64,000 bases of DNA from Flavimarina sp. Hel_I_48 (GCF_000733945.1 NZ_JPOL01000002.1:988501-1052500); one strand, 5' to 3'. Positions 55,350-64,000 are shown, counted from the stretch's first letter. Notes: generated from the sequence alone by a model not told the origin. Made by a program: numbers and translations.

Positions 55350-56252
55350 ATGAATGCCGTCAAAACCAAATTCAGCATAAAAGATCTAGAGAATTTGGCC
55401 GGGGTTAAAGCTCACACCATACGCATCTGGGAAAAACGCTACAACCTCCTTGAACCCGATAGAACCCCAACCAATATACGCACATATACCTTAAAAGACC
55501 TTCAGAAATTGCTGAACGTTACTTTTTTACTGGAACACAATTACAAGATTTCTAAAATTGCCCAGAATGACAATAAGGCAATTATAAAAATGGTAAAACA
55601 AATTGTGGAGCAGAAAGAAAAACCTAAAAATCATCAGGCGCTTAATTCTTTCAAGATTGCAATGATGAACTTTGATCAGCAATTGTTTGCTAAAACATTT
55701 GATTCCCTTTCAGATAAACTACAGTTTAGAGATATATTTTATCAGGTTTTGATACCATTACTGGAAGAAATAGGGCTTTTATGGCAGACGAATACCATAG
55801 ATCCCTCCCATGAACATTTTATTACAAACCTCATAAAGCAAAAAATTCTGCTTAAGATCGAAGAATACCAGATTGAACATATACCTGATAAATCAAAGGT
55901 ATTTGTACTTTTTTTACCTGAAAATGAAATCCACGATCTGGGGCTATTATTTTTAAATTATGAGATCGTAAGCCATGGTTATAAATGTATTTATTTAGGC
56001 CAAAGTATCATGATCGAAAATTTGAAATATTTGAACCAGAACCAACCTAACGTACATTTTGTATCTTATTTTACGGTTAAGCCAGAAGACACTTCGGTTT
56101 CTGATTATGTAAAAATCTTTAATAAAGAGATGGAAAATGACCATATTCCCCTTTATATTTTCGGCAGGAAAGCGCTGCGTGAAAACATAAAGAACCTGCC
56201 CTCAAATGCGCAGGTAATCAAATCTATTGACTCTTTTATTGAAGATTTATAA
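55350..56252 (+). CDS. MerR-family regulator with B12-binding domain (CarH/LitR-like)
   Basis: 300 residues. MerR winged helix at residues 8-75 (GVKAHTIRIWEKRYNLLEPD). From about 100 on, the CarH-like cobalamin module: W145 followed nine residues later by E155-H156 (the CarH W-x9-EH motif in the four-helix part), and E193-I-H195-D-L-G198, the Rossmann ExHxxG whose His is the lower cobalt ligand. The residue after the Trp is Gln146; in CarH it is the His (132) that binds cobalt after light. Expected to control the crt genes, possibly as a B12-bound repressor released by light. Its stop abuts the crtI start. Confidence 0.88.
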   Translation: MNAVKTKFSIKDLENLAGVKAHTIRIWEKRYNLLEPDRTPTNIRTYTLKDLQKLLNVTFLLEHNYKISKIAQNDNKAIIKMVKQIVEQKEKPKNHQALNSFKIAMMNFDQQLFAKTFDSLSDKLQFRDIFYQVLIPLLEEIGLLWQTNTIDPSHEHFITNLIKQKILLKIEEYQIEHIPDKSKVFVLFLPENEIHDLGLLFLNYEIVSHGYKCIYLGQSIMIENLKYLNQNQPNVHFVSYFTVKPEDTSVSDYVKIFNKEMENDHIPLYIFGRKALRENIKNLPSNAQVIKSIDSFIEDL

Positions 56253-57710
56253 ATGAAAAAGAAAATTAGCATCATAGGTTCCGGTTTTTCATCGCTTTCC
56301 GCAGCGTGTTACCTGGCACAACAGGGACATGAAGTACATCTATATGAAAAAAATCGAACCATAGGTGGTCGTGCGAGACAATTAAAGCGGGACGGATTTA
56401 CTTTTGATATGGGGCCTTCCTGGTTCTGGATGCCTGATGTTTTTGATCGTTTTTTTGCCGATTTTGGTAAAAAACAATCAGATTATTATACTCTAGAAAA
56501 ACTGGATCCTGCGTATCGGGTTTATTTTGGGAAGGATGACTACATCACTATTGAAGACACTTTAGATAAAATAAAAAAGGTTTTTGAAGCAGAAGAACCG
56601 GGAAGTGCAAAAAAACTACAGCACTTTATAGATAAGGCCAGGGACAATTATGACGTCGCCATTAAAGATATTGTCTATCGCCCTGGAGTTTCACCACTTG
56701 AGCTTGTCACACCAAAAACGATCGTTAAAATAGGTCGCTTTTTTAGTACGATTAGTAAAGATGTACGTAGTGCATTTACCAACCCAAAACTGATTCAAAT
56801 TCTTGAATTCCCGGTTCTTTTTCTGGGAGCAAAACCTTCTGATACACCCGCTTTTTATAGTTTTATGAACTATGCAGACTTCGGCTTGGGAACTTTTCAT
56901 CCTAAAAACGGTATGTATTCAGTCATTGAAGGTATTGAATCCCTTGCCCGGCAATTGGGCGTGAATATACATACAGATAGTGTCGTCAATCGCATACGTA
57001 CCGAAGGAAACACGGCAGTGGGTTTAGAAATTAACGGAAAAAGTATATTATCTGATATCGTTTTGAGTGGTGCAGATTATCATCATACCGAAACGCTATT
57101 GCCGGAATCTTTGCGACAATATTCAGAGAAGTATTGGGACAGTAGGGTTTTTGCGCCCTCTTCCCTCCTCTTTTATATAGGTTTTGATAAGAAGATTGAA
57201 AACGTAAACCACCACAACCTCTTTTTTGATACTGATTTTACAAGGCACGCCAGAGAAATCTATGACGAGCCAGAATGGCCCACAGATCCGCTTTTTTATG
57301 CCAATTTCCCATCAAAAACTGATAAATCAATGGCTCCAGAAGGTAAAGATGGCGGCTTTTTTCTTATTCCCATTGCGCCAGGCCTTTATGATTCTCAAGA
57401 GCTGAGAATAGAATATTTTGATAAGATCATAGATCGTTTTGAGCACTTAACCAATCAAAAAGTGCGAAAAAATATTATATTTAAGGAATCTTTCTGTGTA
57501 AAAGACTTTCGGCAAGATTACAATTCCTACAAGGGCAACGCTTATGGGATGGCAAATACATTGTTGCAAACAGCCTTTCTACGACCAAACCTGAAAAGCA
57601 TGAAAGTGAAGAACCTGTTTTTTACAGGTCAATTAACGGTTCCCGGCCCTGGCGTTCCGCCTGCGCTAATTTCTGGCAAACTGGCTGCGGGACTTATTGA
57701 AAAACAGTAG
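56253..57710 (+). CDS. crtI: Phytoene desaturase CrtI
   Basis: 485 residues. FAD-dependent desaturase that turns phytoene into lycopene. Seen: the N-terminal dinucleotide loop IIGSGFSSLSAACYLAQQGH, YEKNRTIGGRARQL, FDMGPSWFWMPD and the C-terminal FTGQLTVPGPGVPPALISGK. Starts with no gap after the regulator's stop and lies 6 bases before crtB, so they form one operon. Confidence 0.95.
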   Translation: MKKKISIIGSGFSSLSAACYLAQQGHEVHLYEKNRTIGGRARQLKRDGFTFDMGPSWFWMPDVFDRFFADFGKKQSDYYTLEKLDPAYRVYFGKDDYITIEDTLDKIKKVFEAEEPGSAKKLQHFIDKARDNYDVAIKDIVYRPGVSPLELVTPKTIVKIGRFFSTISKDVRSAFTNPKLIQILEFPVLFLGAKPSDTPAFYSFMNYADFGLGTFHPKNGMYSVIEGIESLARQLGVNIHTDSVVNRIRTEGNTAVGLEINGKSILSDIVLSGADYHHTETLLPESLRQYSEKYWDSRVFAPSSLLFYIGFDKKIENVNHHNLFFDTDFTRHAREIYDEPEWPTDPLFYANFPSKTDKSMAPEGKDGGFFLIPIAPGLYDSQELRIEYFDKIIDRFEHLTNQKVRKNIIFKESFCVKDFRQDYNSYKGNAYGMANTLLQTAFLRPNLKSMKVKNLFFTGQLTVPGPGVPPALISGKLAAGLIEKQ

Positions 57711-57716
57711 AAGTAC

Positions 57717-58556
57717 ATGAAAGAAATTTTTGACAGCGTATCATTAAAGTGTTCGCAAATGGTTACAAGGTCGTACAGCACTTCATTTTCGACGGCGACG
57801 CAAATGCTTGCTCCCAGTATTAGACAGGACATCCACAACATTTATGGATTTGTACGTTTTGCAGATGAAATCGTAGATAGTTTTCACGATTATGATAAAA
57901 AACAACTTTTTGAAAGGTTCAACACAGATCTTGAAAATGCCCTTATTGAAAAGATTAGTTTAAATCCCATACTCAATTCTTTTCAGCATACCTATCACCG
58001 CTTTGGGATTCAAAAAGAACTCGTGGATTCTTTTATGAAAAGTATGCGCCTGGACCTTACAAAAAGTGATTACCTCACAGAAGCAGATTATAAAGAATAT
58101 ATTTATGGTTCTGCTGATGTTGTGGGACTTATGTGCCTAAAGGTATTTGTGAACGGAAATCAGGAAAAATATGAAGAGCTTCGCGAAAGTGCGATGCGAC
58201 TGGGATCTGCATTTCAAAAAGTGAATTTCTTACGGGATCTCAAAGCTGATTACGAAGAACTTAGCCGCAGTTATTTTCCCAACGCTAACTTGGAAGAACT
58301 CGATGAACCCAGCAAACAAAAGATAATTGATGAAATTGAAGCTGATTTTGCCCTTGGTTTAGCAGGTATTCATATGCTACCGGTAGAAGCAAAATTTGGT
58401 GTATATACCGCATACCGTTATTATAGAAAACTACTTAGTAAATTAAAAAGTACGCCTTCCATTGAAATAAAAAATACACGTATACGTGTACCCAACTATG
58501 TAAAAGCTTCACTATTGGCCCGTAGTTATGTAAAATACAGATTAAACCTTATTTAA
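57717..58556 (+). CDS. crtB: Phytoene synthase CrtB
   Basis: 279 residues. Joins two geranylgeranyl diphosphates into phytoene. The two Asp-rich motifs are present: GFVRFADEIVDS (D-x3-D) and NFLRDLKADYEELSRSYFP. Squalene/phytoene synthase fold throughout. No crtE (GGPP synthase) is in the window, so the precursor comes from elsewhere. One base separates it from crtZ. Confidence 0.95.
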   Translation: MKEIFDSVSLKCSQMVTRSYSTSFSTATQMLAPSIRQDIHNIYGFVRFADEIVDSFHDYDKKQLFERFNTDLENALIEKISLNPILNSFQHTYHRFGIQKELVDSFMKSMRLDLTKSDYLTEADYKEYIYGSADVVGLMCLKVFVNGNQEKYEELRESAMRLGSAFQKVNFLRDLKADYEELSRSYFPNANLEELDEPSKQKIIDEIEADFALGLAGIHMLPVEAKFGVYTAYRYYRKLLSKLKSTPSIEIKNTRIRVPNYVKASLLARSYVKYRLNLI

Positions 58557-58557
58557 A

Positions 58558-59010
58558 ATGCAGACGCTTATCTGGATACTTGTTTTTTTGACCACATTTT
58601 GTCTAATGGAATTTATGGCATGGTTTACCCATAAATATGTTATGCATGGTTTTTTATGGTCGTTACATCGTGACCATCACCATAAAGACCATGGCTCATG
58701 GTGGGAGCGTAATGACTTTTTCTTTATTTTTTACGCCCTGGTAAGTATAGGTTGCTTTCTATTGTGGCGTTATGAAGATGTCTGGATAGGATTACCCATT
58801 GGGTTGGGGATATTTGCTTACGGTATGACTTATTTTATGGTTCACGATATTTTTATACATCAGCGCTTTAAAATCTTCCGTGACGCCAATAATTGGTATT
58901 CTAAAGGATTGCGCCGTGCGCATAAAATTCACCATAAACATTTGGAAAAAGAAGAAGGTGAGTGCTTCGGCATGTTGTTGCCACCTATCAAATTCTTTAA
59001 GACCAAATGA
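58558..59010 (+). CDS. crtZ: Beta-carotene hydroxylase CrtZ
   Basis: 150 residues, a membrane di-iron hydroxylase. His boxes HKYVMH, HRDHHHKDH, HDIFIH and HKIHHKH are all present, with hydrophobic segments between. Adds 3-OH groups to beta-carotene to give zeaxanthin. Lycopene cyclase (crtY) is not nearby, so the ring-forming step is encoded elsewhere. Overlaps the next gene by 4 bases. Confidence 0.94.
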   Translation: MQTLIWILVFLTTFCLMEFMAWFTHKYVMHGFLWSLHRDHHHKDHGSWWERNDFFFIFYALVSIGCFLLWRYEDVWIGLPIGLGIFAYGMTYFMVHDIFIHQRFKIFRDANNWYSKGLRRAHKIHHKHLEKEEGECFGMLLPPIKFFKTK

Positions 59011-59714
59011 GTTTCCTCACCGCCGAATGGCGAAAATTGTGTTTTGCCAACTATCAAATAGATCCCGAGATCTTAAAACCTTATGTTCCCTTGGGAACAG
59101 AACTTGATTTTTTTGAAGGTAAATGTTATGTAAGCCTGGTAGGGTTTCTTTTTGATAAAGTCAAATTAAAAGGGATTTCCGTTCCGTTTCATACCCGCTT
59201 TGAAGAAATCAATTTACGCTTTTATGTTACCCGAATGATTGATGGAAAAAAGCGTCGAGGTACTGTTTTCATTTCTGAAATTGTAGCAAAACCAGCAATT
59301 GTACTTGTTGCAAATCTACTCTACAATGAAAAGTACAGCCTAAAGAAAATGCATTACAACCACCATATTACTACCACAGAAAATACAATAAGTTACGCTT
59401 TAAAAAACCGCGGAAAATGGCAACAAATTGCCCTTACGACCGAAAATATTTCAAAACCATTTGAATCTGGCAGCAAAACAGAATTCATTACTGAACATTA
59501 CTGGGGATATAGCAAAAAAGATGAAAATAAAACCGTTGAGTATGAAGTTCGCCATCCTCAATGGGAAGCTTATGAAGTGATAAATCACAGCATTGAAATT
59601 GACTTTGGGCAATTATACGGCAAAGCTTTCTCTAGTTTAAGTAAACAAATACCAGATTCTTTACAATGTATGGAAGGCTCTCCCATTAGCATTGAAGGAA
59701 AGAAACTGATATAA
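59007..59714 (+). CDS. DUF2071 (YqjF-like) protein
   Basis: 235 residues of the DUF2071 family, which has an acetoacetate-decarboxylase-like fold. Recognised by LTAEWRKLCFANYQIDPEIL, KPYVPLGTELDFFEGKCYVS, LRFYVTRMIDGKKRRGTVFI and the C-terminal WGYSKKDENKTVEYEV and VRHPQWEAYEV. Overlaps crtZ as ATGA, so it is translated with the carotenoid genes. Function unknown; the tie to pigment formation is only by context. Confidence 0.88.
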   Translation: MSFLTAEWRKLCFANYQIDPEILKPYVPLGTELDFFEGKCYVSLVGFLFDKVKLKGISVPFHTRFEEINLRFYVTRMIDGKKRRGTVFISEIVAKPAIVLVANLLYNEKYSLKKMHYNHHITTTENTISYALKNRGKWQQIALTTENISKPFESGSKTEFITEHYWGYSKKDENKTVEYEVRHPQWEAYEVINHSIEIDFGQLYGKAFSSLSKQIPDSLQCMEGSPISIEGKKLI

Positions 59715-59903
59715 AACGTTTAATTAATTCGTTTTATATAAATCCACGCTTCTAAAGCATTTTATTTAAGAACTTCCTAGATTCTTCTTCCAGGTAACTA
59801 TTTACAATCTCAGCCTTTTTAAATAGTTTTAAAACCTATAACAAAAAATAGTTCATATTTAACACCTGTCTTATTCCGTTAAAGTTCGTTCTTGAATATT
59901 GTA

Positions 59904-59941
59904 ATTAGGAATAATTCCATAATTTTGTAAATATTCCTAAT
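59904..59941. promoter_or_regulatory. Palindrome enclosing the dinB promoter
   Basis: ATTAGGAATA (59904-59913) and TATTCCTAAT (59932-59941) form perfect 10-base arms around the -7 box TAATTTTG (59920-59927); GGAATAATTCC at 59908-59918 is a further dyad sharing the left arm. Bound repressor would block the promoter. In the 190 bases before this (from 59715) I see nothing else. Confidence 0.7.
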
Positions 59942-59944
59942 TTT

Positions 59945-61165
59945 ATGAAAAGAACGATTCTTCACCTTGATCTTGATACCTTTTTTGTCTCATGTGAACG
60001 TAAAATGGATAGTAGCCTTAATAACAAACCAGTCATAGTGGGCGGCACTGGAGATCGTGGTGTGGTAAGTGCTGCAAGTTATGAGAGCAGGTCTTATGGC
60101 GTTCATTCTGGAATGTCTATCAAATTGGCCAGGCAGTTATGCCCACAAGGGATTTACATACGCGGCAATGCATCTACCTACACCAAATATTCTAAAGATG
60201 TTACCGAAATAATCCAACGAGAAGTTCCTGTACTCGAAAAAGCAAGCGTAGATGAATTCTATGCGGATCTTACAGGTATGGATAAATTTTTTGGTTGTTA
60301 TAAATTTTCTTCTGAACTGCGCAGCAAAGTAATCAAGGAAACTGGCCTACCTATTTCCTTTGGACTTTCGGCAAATAAAACGGTGTCTAAAGTGGCAACA
60401 AATGAAGCGAAGCCTAATGACCAACTCAAAATAGACAACGGTTTTGAAAAAATATTTTTAGCTCCTCTTTCCATTAAAAAACTGCCCATGGTAGGGCAAA
60501 AAACCTTTCAGACTTTTTGTAACCTGGGCGTAAAAAAAGTGTCACTGGTTCAGCAAATGCCGGTAGAAATGATGATTTCTGTATTTGGCAAAAATGGCCG
60601 TGTGATCTGGGAACGTGCCAATGGCATTGATAATTCACCTATTGTAGCGTATCACGAGCGACAGTCTATCTCCAGTGAACGCACGTATGGGCAGGATACC
60701 ACAGATATTCAAAAATTAAAAACCACCATTCATGCCATGGCAGAAAATCTCGCATTTCAGCTAAGGCGTGGCAACAAATTGACATCTTGTATTACCGTGA
60801 AAGTTCGTTATTCAGATTTTCAAACGTACTCCAAACAACTAAAAATCCCCTATACAGCGGCAGACCATAATTTGATACCTCAGGTAATGGAGCTTTTTGA
60901 AAAATTGTACAACCGCAGGTTGCTTATACGCCTGGTAGGTGTACGTTTTAGCGGCCTTACGCAAGGGCATTACCAGATCGATCTTTTTGAAAATACAAAC
61001 CGAACCGTAAATCTTTATAAAGCTATGGATACCGTAAGGCTACGTTACGGTGACCGAAGTATCATGCGAGCAGCTGCCATGGGTGAAGGCGCGCGAACAA
61101 TAGGTAATCAGGGAAATCCTTTTAATGGTCAACCACCCATAGTGCTGGCGCATCGTCATCAATAA
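59945..61165 (+). CDS. dinB: Y-family DNA polymerase (DinB/Pol IV)
   Basis: 406 residues. Lesion-bypass polymerase. Palm motifs: HLDLDTFFVSCERKMDSSLN near the start and ASVDEFYADLTGMDKFFG with the catalytic Asp-Glu; HhH region PMVGQKTFQTFCNLG; little-finger domain from about 240. C-terminus QPPIVLAHRHQ is short and carries no recognisable clamp-binding motif. It pairs with the DnaE-type gene after a 111-base gap holding a palindromic element, and is preceded by the operator-like palindrome. I see no LexA- or ImuA-like gene next to it. Confidence 0.94.
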   Translation: MKRTILHLDLDTFFVSCERKMDSSLNNKPVIVGGTGDRGVVSAASYESRSYGVHSGMSIKLARQLCPQGIYIRGNASTYTKYSKDVTEIIQREVPVLEKASVDEFYADLTGMDKFFGCYKFSSELRSKVIKETGLPISFGLSANKTVSKVATNEAKPNDQLKIDNGFEKIFLAPLSIKKLPMVGQKTFQTFCNLGVKKVSLVQQMPVEMMISVFGKNGRVIWERANGIDNSPIVAYHERQSISSERTYGQDTTDIQKLKTTIHAMAENLAFQLRRGNKLTSCITVKVRYSDFQTYSKQLKIPYTAADHNLIPQVMELFEKLYNRRLLIRLVGVRFSGLTQGHYQIDLFENTNRTVNLYKAMDTVRLRYGDRSIMRAAAMGEGARTIGNQGNPFNGQPPIVLAHRHQ

Positions 61166-61166
61166 T

Positions 61167-61264
61167 TCCCACCCTAACCCTCCCAAAGTGAGGGAACAAA
61201 AAAACTCCCGCTCACGATTTATGCACAAGCGAGACTCCTCCCCTTCGGGGAGGCCAGGTGGGGA
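61167..61264. repeat. Imperfect 98-bp hairpin element between dinB and dnaE-like gene
   Basis: Left CCCACCCTAACCCTCC and right GGGGAGGCCAGGTGGGG are largely complementary, with inner hairpins CCCTCCCAAAGTGAGGG and CCTCCCCTTCGGGGAGG. This REP/MITE-like form is often met in flavobacterial intergenic DNA. Confidence 0.7.
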
Positions 61265-61276
61265 AAACTTTTAATT

Positions 61277-64000
61277 ATGTACCTCAATTGCCACTCTTAT
61301 TTTAGCTTGCGCTACGGCACAATGTCTGAAGAAGAATTATTGAATTTGGCCATTAAATATGGCTGCGAAACCCTTGCGCTTACAGACATCAACAATACTT
61401 CTGCGTGTCTAAGCTTTGTGCGCAAAGCTGCAGATCTTACCATAAAACCTATTTTAGGTGTCGATTTTAGAAATGGGATCAAACAATGCTACGTGATTTT
61501 GGCCAGAAACAATGATGGCTTTCTTGAAATCAATAATTTTTTGTCTATTTATTTACACAAAAAAGCCAATTTTCCGGAAAAAGCACCGGTTTTTGAGAAT
61601 GCTTTTGTGATCTACCCTTTTGAAAAAGCGCTGGAATTAGACTTGAGTACATTGGCCAAAAATGAATTTATAGGCATTTCAATCAAAAATCTGCGTAAAC
61701 TTCGATTTTCAAGGTATAGTGATTTTGCTGAAAAACTGGTGTTTTTACATGCGGTGAGCTTTCGCGATAAGCGCGACTACAACATACACCGTTTGCTGCG
61801 TGCGATAGATAATAATGAACTATTGAGCAAACTTGCCAAAGAGCAACAGGCAGATTTTGATGAACGTTTTGTGGAACAATACCTTCTTGAAAAAACCTTT
61901 ATTGACTTCCCATATATACTTGAAAACACCCAAAAATTGACCGATTTATGTTCTATTTCATTCGATTTTTCGAAAGACAAACCTTCACAAAACTTAAAAA
62001 CCGTAGAAGGTAGCGACGCATTAGATTATAAAAAATTAGTGCAACTATGTGAGGAAGGATTACCCAGACGCTATAAAGTGATCACTCAAGATATAAAGGA
62101 TCGCCTTGTCAAAGAGCTTGATCTTATACAGCAAAAAAACTTTGTTTCCTTTTTTATTATCAATTGGAAAATTATTCAATATGCTCAAAATAAAGGTTAT
62201 TACCATGTAGGTCGCGGTAGCGGTGCAAATAGTATTGTTGCCTATTTACTGGGCATAACAGATGTAGACCCTATAGCACTTGATCTCTACTTTGAACGTT
62301 TTATGAATCTTTATCGTATTAATCCACCTGATTTTGATATTGATTTTTCTACCTGGGACCGTGAAGATGTAACAAGATTCATATTTGAGGAATTTGGTAA
62401 AAAAGGTCAGGCAGCTTTACTGGGATCTTATGTAACTTTTAAACACAGCGGCGCAGTTAGGGAACTGGGTAAGGTTTTCGGTATACCGAAATATGAAATT
62501 GACAAATTGAGCAACGGGAAATATGACATGAACAAACTAGATGAACTGTCTAAATTAGTGCTTAAATACGCTGCCTATTTATTTGAAAAGCCCAATTATC
62601 TAAGCATCCACGCTGGTGGAATTTTAATTTCAGAAAGACCCATTCATTATTTTTCAGCAACTCATTTACCACCTAAGGGCTTTCCCACAGTACAGTTTGA
62701 TATGCACATTGCAGAAGACGTGGGACTTTATAAATTCGACATTTTGGGCCAGCGAGGTCTGGGAAAAATAAAAGATGCGATAGCGATTATTAAAGAAAAT
62801 CATCCAGATGTAACATTATTAGATATTCACGATACACAACCTTTATTTGATGACGATAAGATAAATGCGATGATTGCGCGGGCAGATTGTATAGGCTGTT
62901 TTTATGTTGAATCGCCTGCGATGCGCATGCTTTTACAAAAACTGGGCGTGAATGAATATCAAATGCTTGTAGCTGCAAGTTCAATTATTAGACCTGGTGT
63001 AGCAAAAAGCGGCATGATGCGCGAATATATTTTAAGACATATAAACCCGGAAAAACGTAAAGAAGCCCATCCCGTACTTTGGGATATTATGCCAGATACC
63101 TATGGAGTGATGGTTTATCAGGAGGATGTGATCAAGGTAGCACATTATTACGCTGATCTTGATCTTGGTGAAGCTGATGTTTTAAGGCGTGGAATGAGCG
63201 GAAAATATAGGTCCCGAGAAGAATTTCAGGCAGTGAAACAGAAGTTTATTGACAATTGCCTAAAAAAAGGGGAACCTGAAGAAATGATATTAGACGTATG
63301 GCGTCAGATTGAAAGTTTTGCCGGTTATGCATTTGCTAAAGGACATTCAGCCTCTTATGCTGTAGAAAGCTATCAAAGCCTTTATTTGAAATGCTATTTT
63401 CCATTAGAATATATAGTTGCGACAATTAATAATGGTGGTGGCTTCTATAATATGGAAACTTACGTCCACGAAGCTAAAATGAAAGGAGGTACAATCAACG
63501 CGCCTTGTATTAATATAAGCGAAATACAAACTATAATTATAGGCAAGAATATCTACTTGGGCTTTCAGCACATTCAACAATTAGAGAAAAAAACTATAAT
63601 TAAAATCATTAATTCAAGACAGTTTGGAAAATTCTCAAGTTTAGATGATCTCATTGAGCGTGTTCCATTGAGTATAGAACAGTTGGATTTGTTAATTCGT
63701 ATAAATGCATTTAGAAGCATTCGTTCTGACAAGCGCAATCTTCTGTGGGAAGCGCATTATAGAGAAAATAACACATTGAAAAACGAACTACAACAGCAAT
63801 TCTTTAAAGTCTCCATACGTGATTTCGTTTTGCCAAAATTTGAAATCACTTCTCTGGAAGAAGCCTTTGATCAACTTGAAATCCTAGGATTCCCTTTATT
63901 TAGCCCTTTTATATTGTTGAGAGAAGTACCAGATAATAGACTGTTGTCATTTGACTTAAAACCATATTTAAATAAAACAATTGTGATTTATGGTTATTTG
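61277..64000 (+). CDS. DNA polymerase III alpha subunit (DnaE-type), partial at the window end
   Basis: Open from ATG 61277 to the window edge, 908 residues without a stop. C-family polymerase with the usual catalytic acids: YHVGRGSGANSIVAYLLG, PPDFDIDFS (about 351-357) and GLYKFDILGQRGLG (about 485), plus LRRGMSGKYRSREEF and FAGYAFAKGHSASYAVESYQ. The N-terminal PHP domain looks degenerate: LNCHSYFS has Asn for the first His of HxH, and LTDINN has Ile for the His of LTDHxN. The region after about 800 is the start of the OB part. Pairing with dinB suggests a lesion-bypass (DnaE2-like) role. Confidence 0.93.
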   Translation, partial: MYLNCHSYFSLRYGTMSEEELLNLAIKYGCETLALTDINNTSACLSFVRKAADLTIKPILGVDFRNGIKQCYVILARNNDGFLEINNFLSIYLHKKANFPEKAPVFENAFVIYPFEKALELDLSTLAKNEFIGISIKNLRKLRFSRYSDFAEKLVFLHAVSFRDKRDYNIHRLLRAIDNNELLSKLAKEQQADFDERFVEQYLLEKTFIDFPYILENTQKLTDLCSISFDFSKDKPSQNLKTVEGSDALDYKKLVQLCEEGLPRRYKVITQDIKDRLVKELDLIQQKNFVSFFIINWKIIQYAQNKGYYHVGRGSGANSIVAYLLGITDVDPIALDLYFERFMNLYRINPPDFDIDFSTWDREDVTRFIFEEFGKKGQAALLGSYVTFKHSGAVRELGKVFGIPKYEIDKLSNGKYDMNKLDELSKLVLKYAAYLFEKPNYLSIHAGGILISERPIHYFSATHLPPKGFPTVQFDMHIAEDVGLYKFDILGQRGLGKIKDAIAIIKENHPDVTLLDIHDTQPLFDDDKINAMIARADCIGCFYVESPAMRMLLQKLGVNEYQMLVAASSIIRPGVAKSGMMREYILRHINPEKRKEAHPVLWDIMPDTYGVMVYQEDVIKVAHYYADLDLGEADVLRRGMSGKYRSREEFQAVKQKFIDNCLKKGEPEEMILDVWRQIESFAGYAFAKGHSASYAVESYQSLYLKCYFPLEYIVATINNGGGFYNMETYVHEAKMKGGTINAPCINISEIQTIIIGKNIYLGFQHIQQLEKKTIIKIINSRQFGKFSSLDDLIERVPLSIEQLDLLIRINAFRSIRSDKRNLLWEAHYRENNTLKNELQQQFFKVSIRDFVLPKFEITSLEEAFDQLEILGFPLFSPFILLREVPDNRLLSFDLKPYLNKTIVIYGYL

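Noticed and set aside
59715..59944. LexA/UmuD-like gene in front of dinB
   Set aside because: Such genes often accompany flavobacterial polymerase cassettes, but no coding frame is present in this gap.

Overview
The window comes from an A+T-rich member of the Bacteroidota, most likely a marine Flavobacteriaceae. The evidence is the fused SecDF, HtpG, GyrB and Brp/Blh proteins, lipoproteins with acidic residues just after the lipobox cysteine, and about twenty upstream boxes of the Bacteroidota -7 form TAnnTTTG. The genus cannot be named from sequence alone. I saw no rRNA, tRNA, CRISPR array, prophage or transposase gene.

Layout. 1-4300: ABC1-kinase/TetR pair and htpG. 4600-7700: TPP-riboswitch-controlled thiamine salvage operon thiM-thiE-thiD-tenA. 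7880-10900: secDF. 11400-14000: a B12-dependent class II ribonucleotide reductase, followed by a compound tandem repeat array (14097-14895). 15000-19200: mdh, an outer-membrane protein and gyrB. 19500-25900: a DUF1080 lipoprotein, asnB, a DUF2911 protein, queE, a HerA-like ATPase and a lipoprotein. 26000-31600: lipoprotein pyrophosphatase, small membrane protein, hydrolase, rluF-like gene, DUF7218-like gene, VOC protein, AI-2E-type permease and polyphosphate glucokinase. 31700-38450, mostly minus strand: folD, ffh, a blh-type beta-carotene oxygenase, a GNAT gene, a toxin-antitoxin-like pair and argS. 38600-47500: msrB, a lipoprotein, an Fe-S uracil-DNA-glycosylase-like gene, lpd, recQ and the kpsF-tatC-ahpD-like-lptB cluster. 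47600-55200: a Nudix gene, a 1241-residue phosphoesterase-like/barrel fusion, an exonuclease/GIY-YIG fusion and a zinc alcohol dehydrogenase. 55350-59714: a carotenoid operon led by a MerR/B12-binding regulator. 59900-64000: dinB and a DnaE-type polymerase that runs off the window.

How the genes work together. Two themes recur. The first is vitamin B12: the class II reductase needs adenosylcobalamin, and the regulator heading the carotenoid operon keeps the cobalamin-binding residues of the CarH photoreceptors but lacks the histidine that CarH uses to form its light product. The second is light and carotenoids: crtI, crtB and crtZ supply phytoene synthesis, desaturation and ring hydroxylation, and a separate blh gene could cleave beta-carotene to retinal. 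No rhodopsin, crtE or crtY lies in the window. Other points of interest are the degenerate active sites in the phosphoesterase and polymerase PHP domains, an operator-like palindrome around the dinB promoter, and a 48-bp palindrome built on the end of ffh.
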